64,000 nt of DNA, taken from NCBI GenBank assembly GCA_019915135.1, contig JAHLMK010000022.1:496001-560000 (forward strand), read 5' to 3'. Positions 1 to 11,150 of this stretch are shown piece after piece. Each line of letters begins with the position of its first letter. Position 1 is the first letter of the stretch. Position numbers and translations under genes: made by a program. This DNA comes from Strobilurus pachycystidiatus. Taxonomy: Eukaryota > Basidiomycota > Agaricomycetes > Agaricales > Physalacriaceae. The notes below the pieces were generated by a model, which was given only the letters and a program-made list of their open reading frames with translations, ran no database searches and was not told where the DNA came from.

Positions 1-345
1 GGCATCAAAAAGGGCGAAAAAGGGTGTGTGCAGCTCTCTACTCTCAAGAGCATGACCTGAACCATTTCTAGTCTTCTGATAATAGCCGCCGACATAAGTC
101 CCATCGACATCGTCTCACATCTACCCATCCTTGCCGAGGAGGCTCAGATACCCTACATATTTGTCGCATCTAAGGAGGACCTCGGACACTACAGTTCGAC
201 GAAACGACCAACGAGTTGTATCATGATATGTCCGAACCAGAAAAAGAAGAAGGTCGGGGAAGACGGCGACGATGCCGAGTTTCAGGAGATGTACAAGGAA
301 TGCTGCTCCGAGGTCGCGCTGTTGGATACGCAAATTGTTTTCTAG
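1..345 (+). CDS. NHP2: H/ACA ribonucleoprotein subunit NHP2 (L7Ae family), 3' part
   Basis: Core protein of H/ACA snoRNPs, acting in the nucleolus in rRNA pseudouridylation and processing. The 5' part lies outside the window. Visible exons are about 1-23 and 72-345, joined across a 48-base intron (GTGTGT...CTAG). The joined reading gives the L7Ae-family signature KKGEKGLLIIAADISPID, then the conserved SKEDLG and STKRPTSCIMI stretch that forms the RNA-binding fold. It ends ...LLDTQIVF with TAG at 343-345. About 98 residues are visible, against roughly 150-190 for fungal NHP2. The family call is secure. The exact C-terminus is less certain, because a GTACGT donor-like site follows the stop directly. 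Confidence 0.9.
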
Positions 346-1138
346 TACGTGTTATGATGATATTTTTCAGATACAGTCCTCGGCAAGGAAGCTTCTCTGC
401 ACAGCGAAGCGCAAGACTCCTCGAATTCCACGCTTTCGTGAACACACCTTCGCTGACGCTGGATTCATGCTGCGTCCGTTTTTGGGATTGGCGGCGCCAT
501 ACGTGAACGCGTTCGGACTTGGATGTTCACTTTTTGAGACATGCGGATTTCAATCTCCTTCTCTCTCAATTTAGTGTAATTACTTCCTGGAAATAACTGT
601 TGGCAAGGTAGAGGACCTGATACGTTCAATGGTGTGAAACGGGCAAGGTGTAAAGCTTTCGAAGCCATTCTCTGCCTCCGTTGTTGCTCCACTGCGCATT
701 GAAGCTGGTCACTTAATGACCTACGTCTTGTCTTGCTGCGGTTTGGTTATACTACGTTGGTCTACCAAAAACGCCCCGACGCAAGGTCTACACTCTCTAG
801 CAAAACACTCAGACAACCCACGTATGTCTGGTACCGGTAGTGTCACAAGTGATCAAGAAACTGCAATATGAGCATTGTGGTATATGCTGACCTCTGTTGT
901 GCTACTTTGACAAGCCCCACACAGCAAGAAATCCGCCACGGCAGTCGGTGGCCCCCAGTGGGCGTCAAGCTCGTTTGTAGATACTTGCGTCAGAGATTGG
1001 TGATTCCGACGCGTCAAGGGCGGGGGCTGGAATCGGAACTTCAAGCAATACAAGTGGTGCGCGATTGAATGGGTTGATGTCTGAATGATACAAGCAAATG
1101 CAGAGATGGATCTATTCGCGTCGGCCGACGCGTGCAGG
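346..1138. other. Intergenic, no supported gene
   Basis: This lies between the convergent 3' ends of NHP2 (+) and OST5 (-). Short open frames occur on both strands, but none has recognisable domains or a consistent splice pattern. I see no RNA gene. Confidence 0.5.
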
Positions 1139-1491
1139 CTAGACAGGTACACCGACGGAGCAGAAGAGTGCAACTACGCCGAATCCACCGAGAATGCTGG
1201 CAAGAGTAGCGACTCTGAGTTCGCGCACTGGTATGGTGTCTTTTGGAAGGCTGAGATAGACCCGTGGTCAGTGTTGGATAACGAGTAGCATAAGAGGGAC
1301 CGACGTGGAAAAATAGAAAGTCAGTGTAAACGTGGCAACCAATAGAACGAGCGCGAGTACTGGAAGGAGTGAGACCCCGATTATGGGTGAAAATGGGGGC
1401 AGATTGGCATGCAATGCCTGAAGTAGTACAATGAGTATGATCAAATATTGCATTTATCACCGCATACCTTTACAGCGTCGTAGTCGTTCAT
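1139..1491 (-). CDS. OST5: Oligosaccharyltransferase subunit OST5 / TMEM258-like
   Basis: Small subunit of the ER oligosaccharyltransferase that N-glycosylates secretory proteins. Three exons fit: 1468-1491, 1305-1417 and 1139-1250, giving 82 residues. The first exon reads MNDYDAVK. The second gives a conserved segment with LPPFSPI and then a first membrane helix rich in L, V and A that ends FTLTFYFST. The third begins LPKDTIPVREL and ends in a second helix with GGFGVVALFCSVGV. The two-helix topology and the LPKDTIPVREL loop match the basidiomycete OST5 proteins I know. Introns are about 50 and 54 bases, both GT-AG, and frame is kept throughout. It is divergent from BFR1 with 126 bases between the starts. 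Confidence 0.9.
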
Positions 1492-1617
1492 AGTGGTGGC
1501 GGAATGAGTGCCTGACAGTGTTCGGTCCGAGAGTCACAGTGAGTCCCACGATCATTCTCTTTTGAATTTCTACCACCGACCCATTTCCCTCCCTTTCTCA
1601 GCCAAAAGCCGCACTCA
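1492..1617. promoter_or_regulatory. Short shared upstream region of OST5 and BFR1
   Basis: Only 126 bases separate the OST5 start (-) from the BFR1 start (+), so both promoters must lie here or overlap the genes. No clear TATA box is visible. A pyrimidine-rich stretch (CCCATTTCCCTCCCTTTCTC) precedes BFR1. A shared promoter is inferred from spacing alone. Confidence 0.4.
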
Positions 1618-3351
1618 ATGGCCCCAAAAGCAAAGCCCGCCGCCGCCGCCAATGGCTCAGCAAAAGCCCCGCCCAACGGCAAGGCGGCTCCCGCCCCTAC
1701 TACTGCCGAGAAAACGGACACGTTGGATCCTTCTCCGTCGGCAGCCGGTAAACCCGACAAGAAGACCTACGACGACGAGCAAGAGCGCATCAAAGGCGAG
1801 ATTGAGGCTTTGCAGACCAAGCTGGTGCGTTTCCCGTGTGTCTCGTGGCACGACGGCGCACTCAGAATTCGCGCAGACCGCCGTCCGCGACAAAATTGGA
1901 CTCGCCACGTCCAAGGGCGGCCCCGGTAACGACCGCCGCACCCAGCTCCGTGCTGAGCTTGACGGTCTCCGCGGGCAGCAAACCAACAACAAGGCGTCAA
2001 GGGGAAAAATTCTGGACCAAGTCAAGGCGCTTCAGGAATCCATTCAGAAAAAGGTACGACACACCACCATACGAGACAGTCTTGTATTTCATGCTGATAC
2101 GGTTCTACGCTAGATTAAGGATATCCAGGCTGCTCAAACCAAGATTCCCTACAAATCTGTTGCCGAAGTCGACGCTCGTATCAAGTAGGTCAAGCAAACT
2201 CCCCTACAACATGTTACTTAGCCATTCAACTTAGGTCCCTCGAAAAGCAAGTCGAATCCGGAAACATGAAGCTTGCCGAAGAGAAACGCGCCGTCCAGGA
2301 AATCAGCACATGCAAGCGGAACAGACGCACTGTCGAAAGCTTTCAGACCATTCAGGACTCCATTGAGGCTGACCGCAGGACCATTGAGGAGCTCCGGAAG
2401 CAGTTGGACGACCCGGAATTCAAGGCGACCTCTGACCGCTTCGACGCGATCAAGGCCGAGCTTGATGAGCTGAAGAAGGAGGGAGACGAGGCGTACGCTG
2501 GCAGGACAAAGCTGTTTGAAGAACGCGACAACCTCCAGAACCAGATCAACACCTTATGGACGGCCAAGCGCGAGTCTTCTTCCAAGTACCGCGAGGCCAA
2601 CGACAAGTACTGGGCCAAGGTCAACGAGGACCGGGCGCGCCGTGCTGAGCGTGCACGCGCCCAGCGTGCTGCGGAGGAGGCTGAGAAGAAGCGCGAGGTC
2701 GCCCAGCGTCTGCGGGAAGAGGCTGAACTTCCGGCATACCAGGCCAACATCGAGGACTGTCAAACGCTCATTGACCACTTCTCTGGCAAGAGTAGCGGTG
2801 CGGTCACACTGAAGGGCTCTAACCCTAAAGCTGCGTTCGACGGTGTTCCCAAATTGGAGCTTCGTCAGGTCGATGCCGCGCCGGAAGGTCTGGTGGTGCG
2901 CAAGAAGAAGGGTGAAGACGAGGACAACTACTTTGTTTCCTCGAAGGGCAAGGGTAAGGGAAAGAAGGGCACTTCCAAGCCCCAGGCCGAGGCCGCGCCC
3001 AGCGACAAGCTCAACCTTCCATTCGCCATTCTCGCCGCTCTCATGGAGTTCTCCATCCCCCCGCCTGCTTCTGTCGCCGACCAGTCTCGTGTTATTGAGG
3101 ACCTGAAGACGAAGAAGGCCTGGTACGAGGCGAACCAGGAACGTGTCACGAAGGAGAACATTGCCAGGGCTGAAGCTCAGATCCAGAAATTGGCCGCGAG
3201 TGCAGCAATCCTTGGTACACCCGAGATCCCTGGTGAACCCACCCCGACACCAAAGGTCGCGGATACCCTCGAGACCCCCGTTTCCTCTACGGCCGTTGAT
3301 GAAAAGTTGGAGGCAGTGGAGGAGCAGCAGGAAAGCGGCGCCGAATCATAG
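1618..3351 (+). CDS. BFR1: Nuclear segregation protein Bfr1-like
   Basis: Coiled-coil protein that in yeast associates with polysomes and mRNPs at the ER, and affects secretion and chromosome segregation. Four exons fit: 1618-1824, 1877-2053, 2114-2184 and 2235-3351, giving 523 residues. The N-terminus is low-complexity, rich in A, P and K. Charged heptad-like sequence then runs from about residue 45 to 310 (for example YDDEQERIKGEIEALQ and LEKQVESGNMKLAEEK). It is followed by the family landmarks CQTLIDHFSGK and EGLVVRKKKGEDE. A K/G-rich linker and a second conserved block, ending VIEDLKTKKAWYEANQ, complete it. The first intron acceptor is chosen at 1876, because only that keeps the family reading KLTAVRDKIG. 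Confidence 0.9.
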
Positions 3352-3669
3352 TTTAATTGCCCGCTTGCAATCCGAATCATCCCATTAATGCTCCCCACTC
3401 ACGTCTTCTACTTTATGTTTATTCAGATAAAAAGCAGGATACACAGGACAAATATATAACATATATCGATATATAAACACAACCAACAAGGCATTCTGGA
3501 CGAGAGGTAATTAATGAGTGAAGCGCAAGGTATTTGGATATCAAAGAGAAGGTAATACAAGGTTACTTCGAGGAGAAGAAAGTCAATGAGCAAAGCACAA
3601 GCACCGGACCAAGTGTTATTATAAAATTCACATCCGCACAATGACCCAAACAAAAAGAGAAAGGGAGAT

Positions 3670-6624
3670 CTAAACACTAGGTGTCTCCGCCTTGACGGGC
3701 TCCGGCTCTCCAGTCGCCTCCGATTCGCTGGAAGGCGTGCTGGATTGCATGCCCAAATCCGAGGCGAAATTGGATACATCAAAAGTGTTTCCAGATCCAG
3801 AAAAGTCCCCGAAAGGCAGAGAAGAGTGTCCAGGCATGGAATCCTCCTGATTTGGCGAAGTGTCCATGTATGAGAGAGAACTATAACCGTCGGGCGCGAA
3901 CCCTGACGACGACCCGTCCATCGAATTGTTTGGGAACGACTCGTTCTGCAGCGCCGCGAGCATGCTCGACGTGGTGGGCGTCATCATGTGCTGCGGCCTG
4001 ACATCCATGGGGTGGAAACTTTCTTGGCCGGCCATGGGCGAGATGGAGAAGAAATTCTGCTGCATGACAGGTTCCACCGACGCAGCGACAGAGTTGGTGG
4101 ACAGCGCCACACTTCGGAGAACATTGACTGCAATCCAATCGCTTGATTGCATATCAGTATCATATATGAACAGAGGGAATCATGACCGCTTACTCCAAGA
4201 ATAACTTCAAAATCTGGAAAGCTCCGAATGCGGGATCGCTGCGAATAGTCTGGAAAACATGAGTTGACGAGGCAATGAATGGACACAAAAGCTTACCAGA
4301 TCCCTCATCACTTGACTAGTGACGTATCCCCAGCGTATAAGCACACTCCGGGAGCTCATGGTCCCCCGGTCCTCGCCCCCATGCATAGCCCGACTCCCGC
4401 CCATCAATTTGTCGCAACACTTGTCCGCCCAAGACATAACCTCCCTCACGGGCTCCGTGGTCTTCGAAAGGCTATCCATCATCCCAACAAACTCGACTTC
4501 CAGAAGCTGAACGAGGTCTTCATGCCGGCAATTACAGACGAGGGCCGACTGATTCCGGACAGATTCAAAGTCAACCTTTTGCCATGAATGCCGCATCTCA
4601 TTCAATTGCTTCTGATTGGTCAAGACGGTATTGAGAGCTTGGGTGACTTGATATATATCGAGGAACCGTACTGGAAGGACGTATCAGAGGCGGGAGCGAT
4701 GTCAGAGAGATCAATGACTGACAAACGAGGTGGCCGAAACGCGCTCCCAACTCCACTTTTGGCTCAACGAATGTGTTACCGTATCCGTCCAGAGCAACCA
4801 AGAGAATCTTTTCCATTTTCATCGCAAACTGCCGGAGACTGGTGAGAGACGGCGAGGGTATAGGCGACAACATCTGTAAGCGTAAGAATTCCAAGATTTC
4901 CTGTGAGCAAATGTGAGCGTGTCTGCAAAATTTCTTTTCGAAACGGGAAGACTTGCATCGTAAACAATAGCGTCTGCTTTAGCCATGAGACCTGCTATAG
5001 CCGGAGCGTGTACAACCTCTCGGTGCTGACCAGTGAGATTCGACCAGAAACTTCTTAGATGAAGTTCAAACTGATCGAATCTGAAGGACCTGACACTGTC
5101 AAGGAGAGAATCAAGATGGTCCTGAAACCATCCCCAAACTTCGCGAGCAGCCATTCCATGAGGGGAAGTGGAACTCGACCCCACAGCATCCTCGATCTGA
5201 GGGAAGTGTGGAAATTGACGAACAGATAGAGGTTGCTGCGTCGCGAGATAAGAGGCAGAACTGCCAGAAGAGGTCGGTGATTGGGATTGAATAGGAAGTC
5301 CCGTATCCGCTTGCGGATGCCGCCGAATCGAAGCCTGCTGGGGAAATGCGCCGGGAGGTCTCTGCGCGGCCTGGACCTGAGAAAGCAATGTCGCCGCCGT
5401 GGGGGTTTTGTCACTCATGTCCTGTGGGAACACCGTGCCCTTCACCGCGTCTCCGGACAGGGCAAGAGAATTGCGCTTCGATCCCATGGCAGAGTTAATC
5501 CCTTCCGAATCGTCATCTTCCTCGTCATCAGCGCCTTCACTTCGTTCCGCCGCGTCCGCCTGGTCGTTGGCACGGGCAACGTTGACTGAGGCCTGGCCGG
5601 CGTTGTTGTTGGATTTGTGAATATAATCCTGCAGCCACTCCGCTTCGGCCGATGTCGCGGGTCTGATACCACAATCTGTCGCTCATCAAAATCCTACACG
5701 TGTTACATCAACGGAAGGCTGTACGCACAATGATATTTGCTGTTTCCTCTGACGCCGAGACGTCTTGTTTTGATTGTGGGAAAACAAAGACGGATAGCCT
5801 TGCCCAAGGTAGCGGTGTTGATGTGTGGAATGTTGTATTGTTCGCAGACGCGGCGGTAGGAGAAATAGAGACCTTGTCGGGGGACGTTCCCGTCAGGATA
5901 TGGCGCATAGTTAGCGGTGAGCCTGGAATGTAATGAGAAAAAAGCAGGCGGACGCAGAGCGGATCATGACACACCATTGCTGCACAAAGATTTGCTTAGC
6001 CCTGTCGGAGGCGCTTGTAGTGGTGGCAGCGCGAACGTTCGCAGCAAGCTTTTCCAGGGCCTGGTCTCCGATTGACATGCGTCCGAAAGCACCAGCTGCC
6101 AGGGCCTCCTGGTTAGGAGGCATTGCGTGATGGCTGCCGCCGCCGCCGCCGAACATGGACTGGTAGTCGGGGCCGCTGTTGCCCAGGTACATGGAGATGT
6201 CCTCCGTCTCGCTGGAGGACGAGTGGACGCTGTCGGTGTCGCGCGGGTACGGGGAGGCGTTGACCCGGGCGGCACGGATGTGGGAGGGGCGCAGGTGGTT
6301 TTTGAGGGCGGGATTAGTGATGTTGTGATTAGGGGGGGCCTGGCAGAGAGCAAGTGTGAGCATTAGGTAAATGGCAGAGCGGTTCGCGGCACGTACTGGG
6401 TCCATGCCAGGATGGCCGCCAAGGTGGTACGTTGCCCGATAGAGGTCCTCCGCCGACGGCGGCATGGCGTGCATGCGCGGCAGGCCGCCTTGTGACGAGT
6501 GCGGGCGCGAGTTGGACGAGTGGGTCGACGAGGACGAGACCGAGTTGGATCTGGAGTGAGAGTGGATCGGAAGAAAATCGAGGGGCATGTTTGTCGACAT
6601 CATCTGCATGTTGACGGCTGCCAT
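3670..6624 (-). CDS. RFX-family winged-helix transcription factor
   Basis: Nuclear DNA-binding regulator. In yeast the RFX protein Crt1 represses DNA-damage genes; the target here is unknown. The start at 6624 opens a Ser/His-rich N-terminal region with a glycine run (GGGGG). The RFX winged helix follows, pieced from exons: FVQQWLTANYAPYPDG, then YFSYRRVCEQY, then the signature RLGVRGNSKYHYCGIRP. After an acidic linker comes the conserved central region (REVWGWFQDHLD, HAPAIAGLMAKAD, VEPKVELGARFGHLV, VTQALNTVLTNQKQLNEMRHSWQ, SRSVLIRWGYVTSQVMRDL) and a Ser/Pro/Met-rich tail ending in TAG at 3670-3672. At least six short introns are needed. One, from about 6343 to 6399, is a multiple of three and has no stop, so it reads through as coding. 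Confidence 0.9.
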
Positions 6625-6995
6625 GGGCGCGAGCGAAGGACGGGGCGGGGCGTGGAGAAAGAAGGGCGAAACGGTAACGAGTGTGTGCGGACCAGCCGGA
6701 TGTCGAGGTGCACGACGAGCAGTAAGAGTACAAAGTCAGCGATGACGGGCGCAAAAATCCTCGAAGCGTCCGACAAAGAGACCCGAAGATAAAATAAGAA
6801 AACGGCAAGGCAGCGCGAGGCTCTCCTTCCGACAATAGTGGAACGGAATGACGGTTTGCTCGAGGATGGTGGTGGTTACGATCTTGTCCAGATCAACGCT
6901 TTGTTGTGCCTACAAGGTCGCCAAGGAGACACCCTGCTTATATCCTCCCACGATTATCAGTTCATCACATCTTCACACAGCTATCAACACATGTC
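6625..6995. other. Intergenic: RFX upstream region and PPN1 3' flank
   Basis: Both neighbours are on the minus strand, so this holds the RFX promoter and the end of the PPN1 transcript. No gene or clear element is seen. Confidence 0.5.
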
Positions 6996-9551
6996 CTACG
7001 CCCCGAGATACATGTATTTGCGGAACCTCTTTCGCAACTTCTTCGACCCACCCTTCGTCAGCCGCCGCGCCAGCTCCAGCCACGACCCCACCGTCAGGTC
7101 CGCCATCCCGTACGGCGTGTACTTGCTCTTTGTCACCGGGCCCTTCCGCAGCGACTTGGGCAGGTTCTTCAGCGGAATGGGGTAATTGAACTCCTCTGTT
7201 TCGGCCACTGTTGGCGGATGCAAATCTGTCGGCACATATGTTGTGTACTCGAGTTTGAAATGGGGCTGTCTCGTCTTGTTCCCTTCATCCAGATCTGGCA
7301 TGTAGTACTAAGTTGTGTGGTCAATAACCTCTTCCGGAGAGCGAGAGTTCGGCAGTCTAAGCATACCTGTGCATATCCCAACGGACTCCACAGCTGGTTG
7401 CTCCTTGACGGTGCCTCCGGATCAGAATGCCAGGTGTTGTTCAGAATACACTTCCACGAGTGGCGGTACTCTTCCTCCCGGCAATACGTAGCCTTGTTAC
7501 CGTGATCGCCACGGTGATGAGATGGTTTCCGTCCTCGACTTTGTGTTGTTCCTTGACTTCGGTTAATGGACGGTGTGCCCGAAGCCTGCAGCCCTGTGAT
7601 GTTGTAGGAAAACACCCGGAATGTGGGGAGATAAGGGCTGGGCACCACCGGTGGGGAGACGTTCACAACACCATAGTTGTCCAGATCTGTCTTGCCCGCC
7701 TTGGGAAGCCCTTCAAAATCATCTAGAAGCGCATCATAGAGGTCTTCTGATTCTGTTCTAATCTTCTTCTTGTCTTGATCCACGTCCAACAAGAGATCCA
7801 CGGCCTCTACAAAGAAGAACTATGGCCGAACAGTTAGAGGTGGTGCTTGTATGTGCAAGGCGATGAGAACGCATACGTGGTCCGCATTCATATGCTATGC
7901 AAGATTGAATATAAGATCTCACGCGATATCTATCAGACCAGCAGAACCTAAACGCACCCCGTAGAGATGGCCCAGGATAGTGTCTTGAAACCGTAGGGAT
8001 AACTCGACGTAGCGAACGTACTAGAGAGCCGAATCAGGTCATGCGAACAGCGTGTTGCAGTATGACTGACACATTCCGGGTAGAAATTCCCGGGGGAAGG
8101 CGGAACATGTCCTATAATCGCATCAGTGGCGCGTCCGCGTCGGTATGGCCGACTGACCTGTCAACCAGACCTACGACCAAAGTTTGCTGTTAGCTATCAG
8201 AGAATTGAACATTCTTGGAAGCGCCGTACTTTCATACCGCGCGACCTGTATGTCTTCAGTTGGACCTCCAGCCAGTCAAACTGCAGATTACCAGGATCAT
8301 CAGATTCCCTGGAATGGCATCCTCCGACAGCTACATAAGGTTTCAGGTCAAGGTCCAACAAAGTATCACGATAGTCACCTTTATTCGAATCATAAAAATA
8401 CATGGTGTTAAGGCTTACGGCGGCCAACGCGTTTGGAACGACCTCTGCGGAGAAATAGGCGCCACGCTGAAACACTTGATGGTATGGGAATGGAATGAAC
8501 TTCTTCCAGATTCTGATACAAAAGTTAGAACCAAGGATGGAGAGGAGGTCGAGAACATACGATGAAAATTCATTGGTGACAACATTAGGTCCTGTGGCGC
8601 GATTCAGTGGGCACTACTAAGCTCGTTTTGATGCAAGGCTCATCACCTGCAGTCATAATATTCTGGGGGGGAGGGGGGGGGGGGAATCAGCTGTGATTCA
8701 GCGAGGGAAAGATAGCAAATTTACATGAGCTGAAAGTCAAAGAGGCTCAGGCATTGAATTCAGTTCATCGGTTCAAATACGTCGATAACTTACGCCAAAG
8801 GTCATTATTGCCTAGCGATGTTCTGTCACACGAGCAAGATGAGCGGAGATGAAAACCTCGCACCGAGACTGGGCACAACTGGGATGCCCTTGCGCGTGAA
8901 GAGCTTCTCCATCTTCTTCGCCACGTCGCGGTTGAGTTGATATATCTCAGCCGGCGTGCGAGGTAATCTATGGTCATTGTCGTGTCTATGACGCGTTTAG
9001 ATAGCCTCAAGCGTGACTGGCAGATGGGGGGGGGAGTACCTGGCATTGTCACCGGTCCCTGCGACGAGTTAGCCACCAGTGATGGAACGCCAGCCGAACT
9101 TACAGACTATGAAGTCGATCTCGGATGACCAATGCTTGTCGATGAAGTCAAGTGTGAAGTTGGTTAATCTTAGTGGCGAATCACAGTCCCTTACGCGCCA
9201 AACGTTCGTTAGTCTGGCTGGAGGCAATGTGATAGAAGGAGGGGACACACGAGTAGGGTGTTCCCCAGTATTTGGACCTGTCCTTCTTCTTCTTGGGCTT
9301 TTTCCGGTGACAAGCCTTGTCAAGAGACTTGTGAGCTTTATAGTAGGGGTCTGGATGCATGTCTGTGATCTGAATGAAGCGTCCGTGAAGTTTGCGTGGC
9401 GCATCTGTGAATGGTTGAATCTTGAGACGTTGATGTAGCCAAAAATACTTTGAGTACCTTTGGCTGGCACCTGTGCGGGGAATTGGGTAGGCATGCCGAG
9501 CGATTCAGACATGGCCAATGCCAACGCGAGAAACAGGGTGAAAGAGAACAT
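6996..9551 (-). CDS. PPN1: Endopolyphosphatase (metallophosphoesterase), unusually intron-rich
   Basis: Vacuolar enzyme that cleaves long inorganic polyphosphate chains. The start at 9551 gives a hydrophobic signal-anchor (MFSFTLFLALALAMSESLG). Spliced exons then show the metallophosphatase motifs in order: ITDMHPDPYY; YWGTPYS joined to DCDSPLRLTNFTLDFIDKHW; WTGDNAR joined to HDNDHR; LPRTPAEIYQLNRDVAKKME; GNND followed by W-PHN; IWKKFIPFPYHQVFQRGAYF; LNTMYFYDSNK; GHVPPSPGNFYPEC; LYG-HMNADH. The C-terminus includes WKCILNNTW and YTPYGMADLTVGSWLELARRL and ends YMYLGA. More than ten introns are required. Exons of 5, 13 and 18 bases are needed to keep conserved motifs, and they are listed separately. 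Identity is secure; some splice sites are not. Confidence 0.88.
7877..7894 (-). other. PPN1 18-base micro-exon encoding HMNADH
   Basis: The exon has TAG (acceptor) before it and GTATGC (donor) after it on the minus strand. It supplies the conserved Gly-His-x-Asn metal-binding motif: LYG at the end of the previous exon is followed by HMNADH here, and then FFFVEAVDLL. Reading through either flanking intron destroys the conserved order. Confidence 0.75.
8158..8170 (-). other. PPN1 13-base micro-exon encoding VWLT plus one base
   Basis: Thirteen bases (GTCTGGTTGACAG) lie between a GTCGTAG acceptor and a GTCAGT donor on the minus strand. Joined to the flanking exons it gives MK-VWLT-GHVPPSPGNF, the conserved run leading into the GHVPP metal-site motif. 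Confidence 0.7.
8665..8684. repeat. G7-A-G12 run (C-tract on the coding strand)
   Basis: A nearly pure homopolymer of 20 bases. On the PPN1 coding strand it is the polypyrimidine tract directly before the CAG acceptor that follows the 5-base exon. A second run of nine Gs lies at 9026-9034, just after another PPN1 donor. Confidence 0.85.
8725..8729 (-). other. PPN1 5-base micro-exon completing the WPHN motif
   Basis: CTCAT sits between TTTCAG and GTAAAT on the minus strand. The upstream exon ends GGC AAT AAT GAC CTT TGG C, and the downstream one starts AAT ATT ATG ACT GCA G. Joining them through these five bases reads GNNDLW-PH-NIMTAG. This matches the family pattern GNND..PHN. Skipping the five bases shifts the frame and loses the PH pair. 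Confidence 0.7.
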
Positions 9552-9960
9552 CGTCGTAGGTGGCAGGAGTGGTGGCGGCGAGGCCGAGGTAGACACTTTC
9601 GGCGAATCCACTGCCCAGAAGGGTGTGCTATGAACTCGGTGCGGAGGAACCAACGCACGTTGGCGTCATGATTGGAAGTTGCCAATGCCAAAACAAACCT
9701 ATGTAATTATTATTTGATTAAATATCTCAATCAAATGATTCCGATCAGGACTCTAGCAAACCTCAACTAATTGTGGCGCGCCACAGCAACTTGGTGAGAC
9801 CTCCGAAGCATTGCGGGAAGAAGCAAATTAACGGCTCTGATAAAATCAAGTACAAAAAAGTGATAATGGTACAGTGTGCGATTAACAACGGATATACAGA
9901 CAATACAAGGTGTGCGATGACGGACGGCAGGCTGGTTGATAAATATGGCGATGGAGGGGT
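9552..9960. other. Intergenic, PPN1 upstream region
   Basis: Upstream of PPN1 (-) and downstream of the hypothetical gene at 9961 (-). A short A/T-rich stretch with repeated AATCAAATGATT-like and TTATTTGATTAAAT sequence lies at 9703-9740. No gene is seen. Confidence 0.5.
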
Positions 9961-10549
9961 TCACTGCGTCCTGATGAACCTCGGGGAGCTCTCGAGCTCG
10001 TGAATGGGGGTGGAAGGGGGCGTGTGCAAGGCCAGTAAGACGGACGCATTGTTGTTCGAGTTCAGCACATCGCGCAGGGACTTCTCCGCAAGGCGACACA
10101 CCTGTGGGCGCGTCAGCTGAGGAACGTGCGTACGAAAAGAGAGATAAGAACGTACTCGGCTATATCCCCCTGGTTGCAGCGTGGAACGGCTCTTGGCAAT
10201 CATATTATGAATGGCATCGTACGTGTACCGCCGGCTGAAATGAGGAATGTTTAGTGGCGCGCCGACGCCTCGGACGGTGGAAGTATGCTTACAAGATGCT
10301 GTCAAGCTCGGTACGGGAACGAGGAAGAATGAAGAGGTCGGCGCCTCTGAGAAAACGATCCAAGGCTTGGTATGCGACGCAGCTAGCGAGGAGCGACTCG
10401 TTGATAGTGCTCTCAGCATCCCAGGACGAGCCGTGGTCACTGTTTGCGGCGATAAGAATGACGCGCCACGAGCGTGAGGAGGATACGACATACGTGAGGT
10501 AAGAGTGGGCAAGGGCTTCAGCGGAGGATGGGCCAAAGAATCTATCCAT
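9961..10549 (-). CDS. Conserved-looking hypothetical protein
   Basis: I do not recognise the family. The model has three exons and about 158 residues. The start at 10549 reads MDRFFGPSSAEALAHSYL and continues to LPRSRTELDSI. A GTAAGC...TTTCAG intron leads to FRRYTYDAIHNMIAKSRSTL. A GTACGT...CAG intron near 10158-10100 leads to VCRLAEKSLRDVLNSNNNAS and ends FIRTQ with TGA at 9961-9963. It is mixed helical and soluble, with no signal peptide or membrane segment. The spliced reading is one continuous frame with two canonical introns, which makes it more credible than the overlapping single open frames. Confidence 0.6.
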
Positions 10550-11150
10550 GAAACGGGTGGGTGTGTTGATGGTTTGGGAGGCAAGGGGCAGTCAAGGTTT
10601 ATAAAGGAAAGCTAAGCGCTGAGAGGCAGTGCAGGGCGAACGTTGCTGGAGCGTGCGAGAAAGTGACGCTTGCGTGTGCGGGACCAGGTGCAGGAGACCG
10701 GTGTCTCTCGTTAGCCCTTTTAAAGTGTTACGAGTCAAGCTTCGGTAAGCCGGCCGATTTTTTTTGTGCGATCGAGATAGCCGCACGTGCGACGCCACTG
10801 CGATCGTGAATACATTCCCCGGCATCCACCATCTCCGACTCCGAGGTTCGTTCCGAGCGGATTTTCTCTAGTTCCTGCGCTCATCTTTCTTCATTTCCTC
10901 CTTTTCTCATCTACTTTCAGGCGCAATTGAGTCCTGCTTGCTATCCACATCACCTTCCACATCGCCCCTTGCCCCTTTGGGCTCCCGAGATTCTCTGGTC
11001 TTTCCCCAACTTGTCGTGGAACTCTGTCCATATCCCCGGAAGCTTCTGCTACTCGCCTAACTTCAAGGCTTGGCAACCACGTATCGTACTACTTAGCCGT
11101 ATTCTCGTCTTCTCAGAAGCACCATTACCGCCAAGCAGTCGTACCAAGCG
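10550..11150. other. Divergent intergenic region with probable AACS leader
   Basis: About 600 bases between two divergent starts. Pyrimidine-rich sequence at about 10865-10920 ends in CTTTCAG and looks like a leader or 5'-UTR intron acceptor for the acetoacetyl-CoA synthetase gene. A 77-codon open frame on the minus strand (10592-10825) has no support. Confidence 0.4.

Noticed and set aside
10592..10825. Minus-strand frame of 77 codons upstream of the hypothetical gene
   Set aside because: No domain, basic low-complexity composition, and it occupies what should be promoter sequence.
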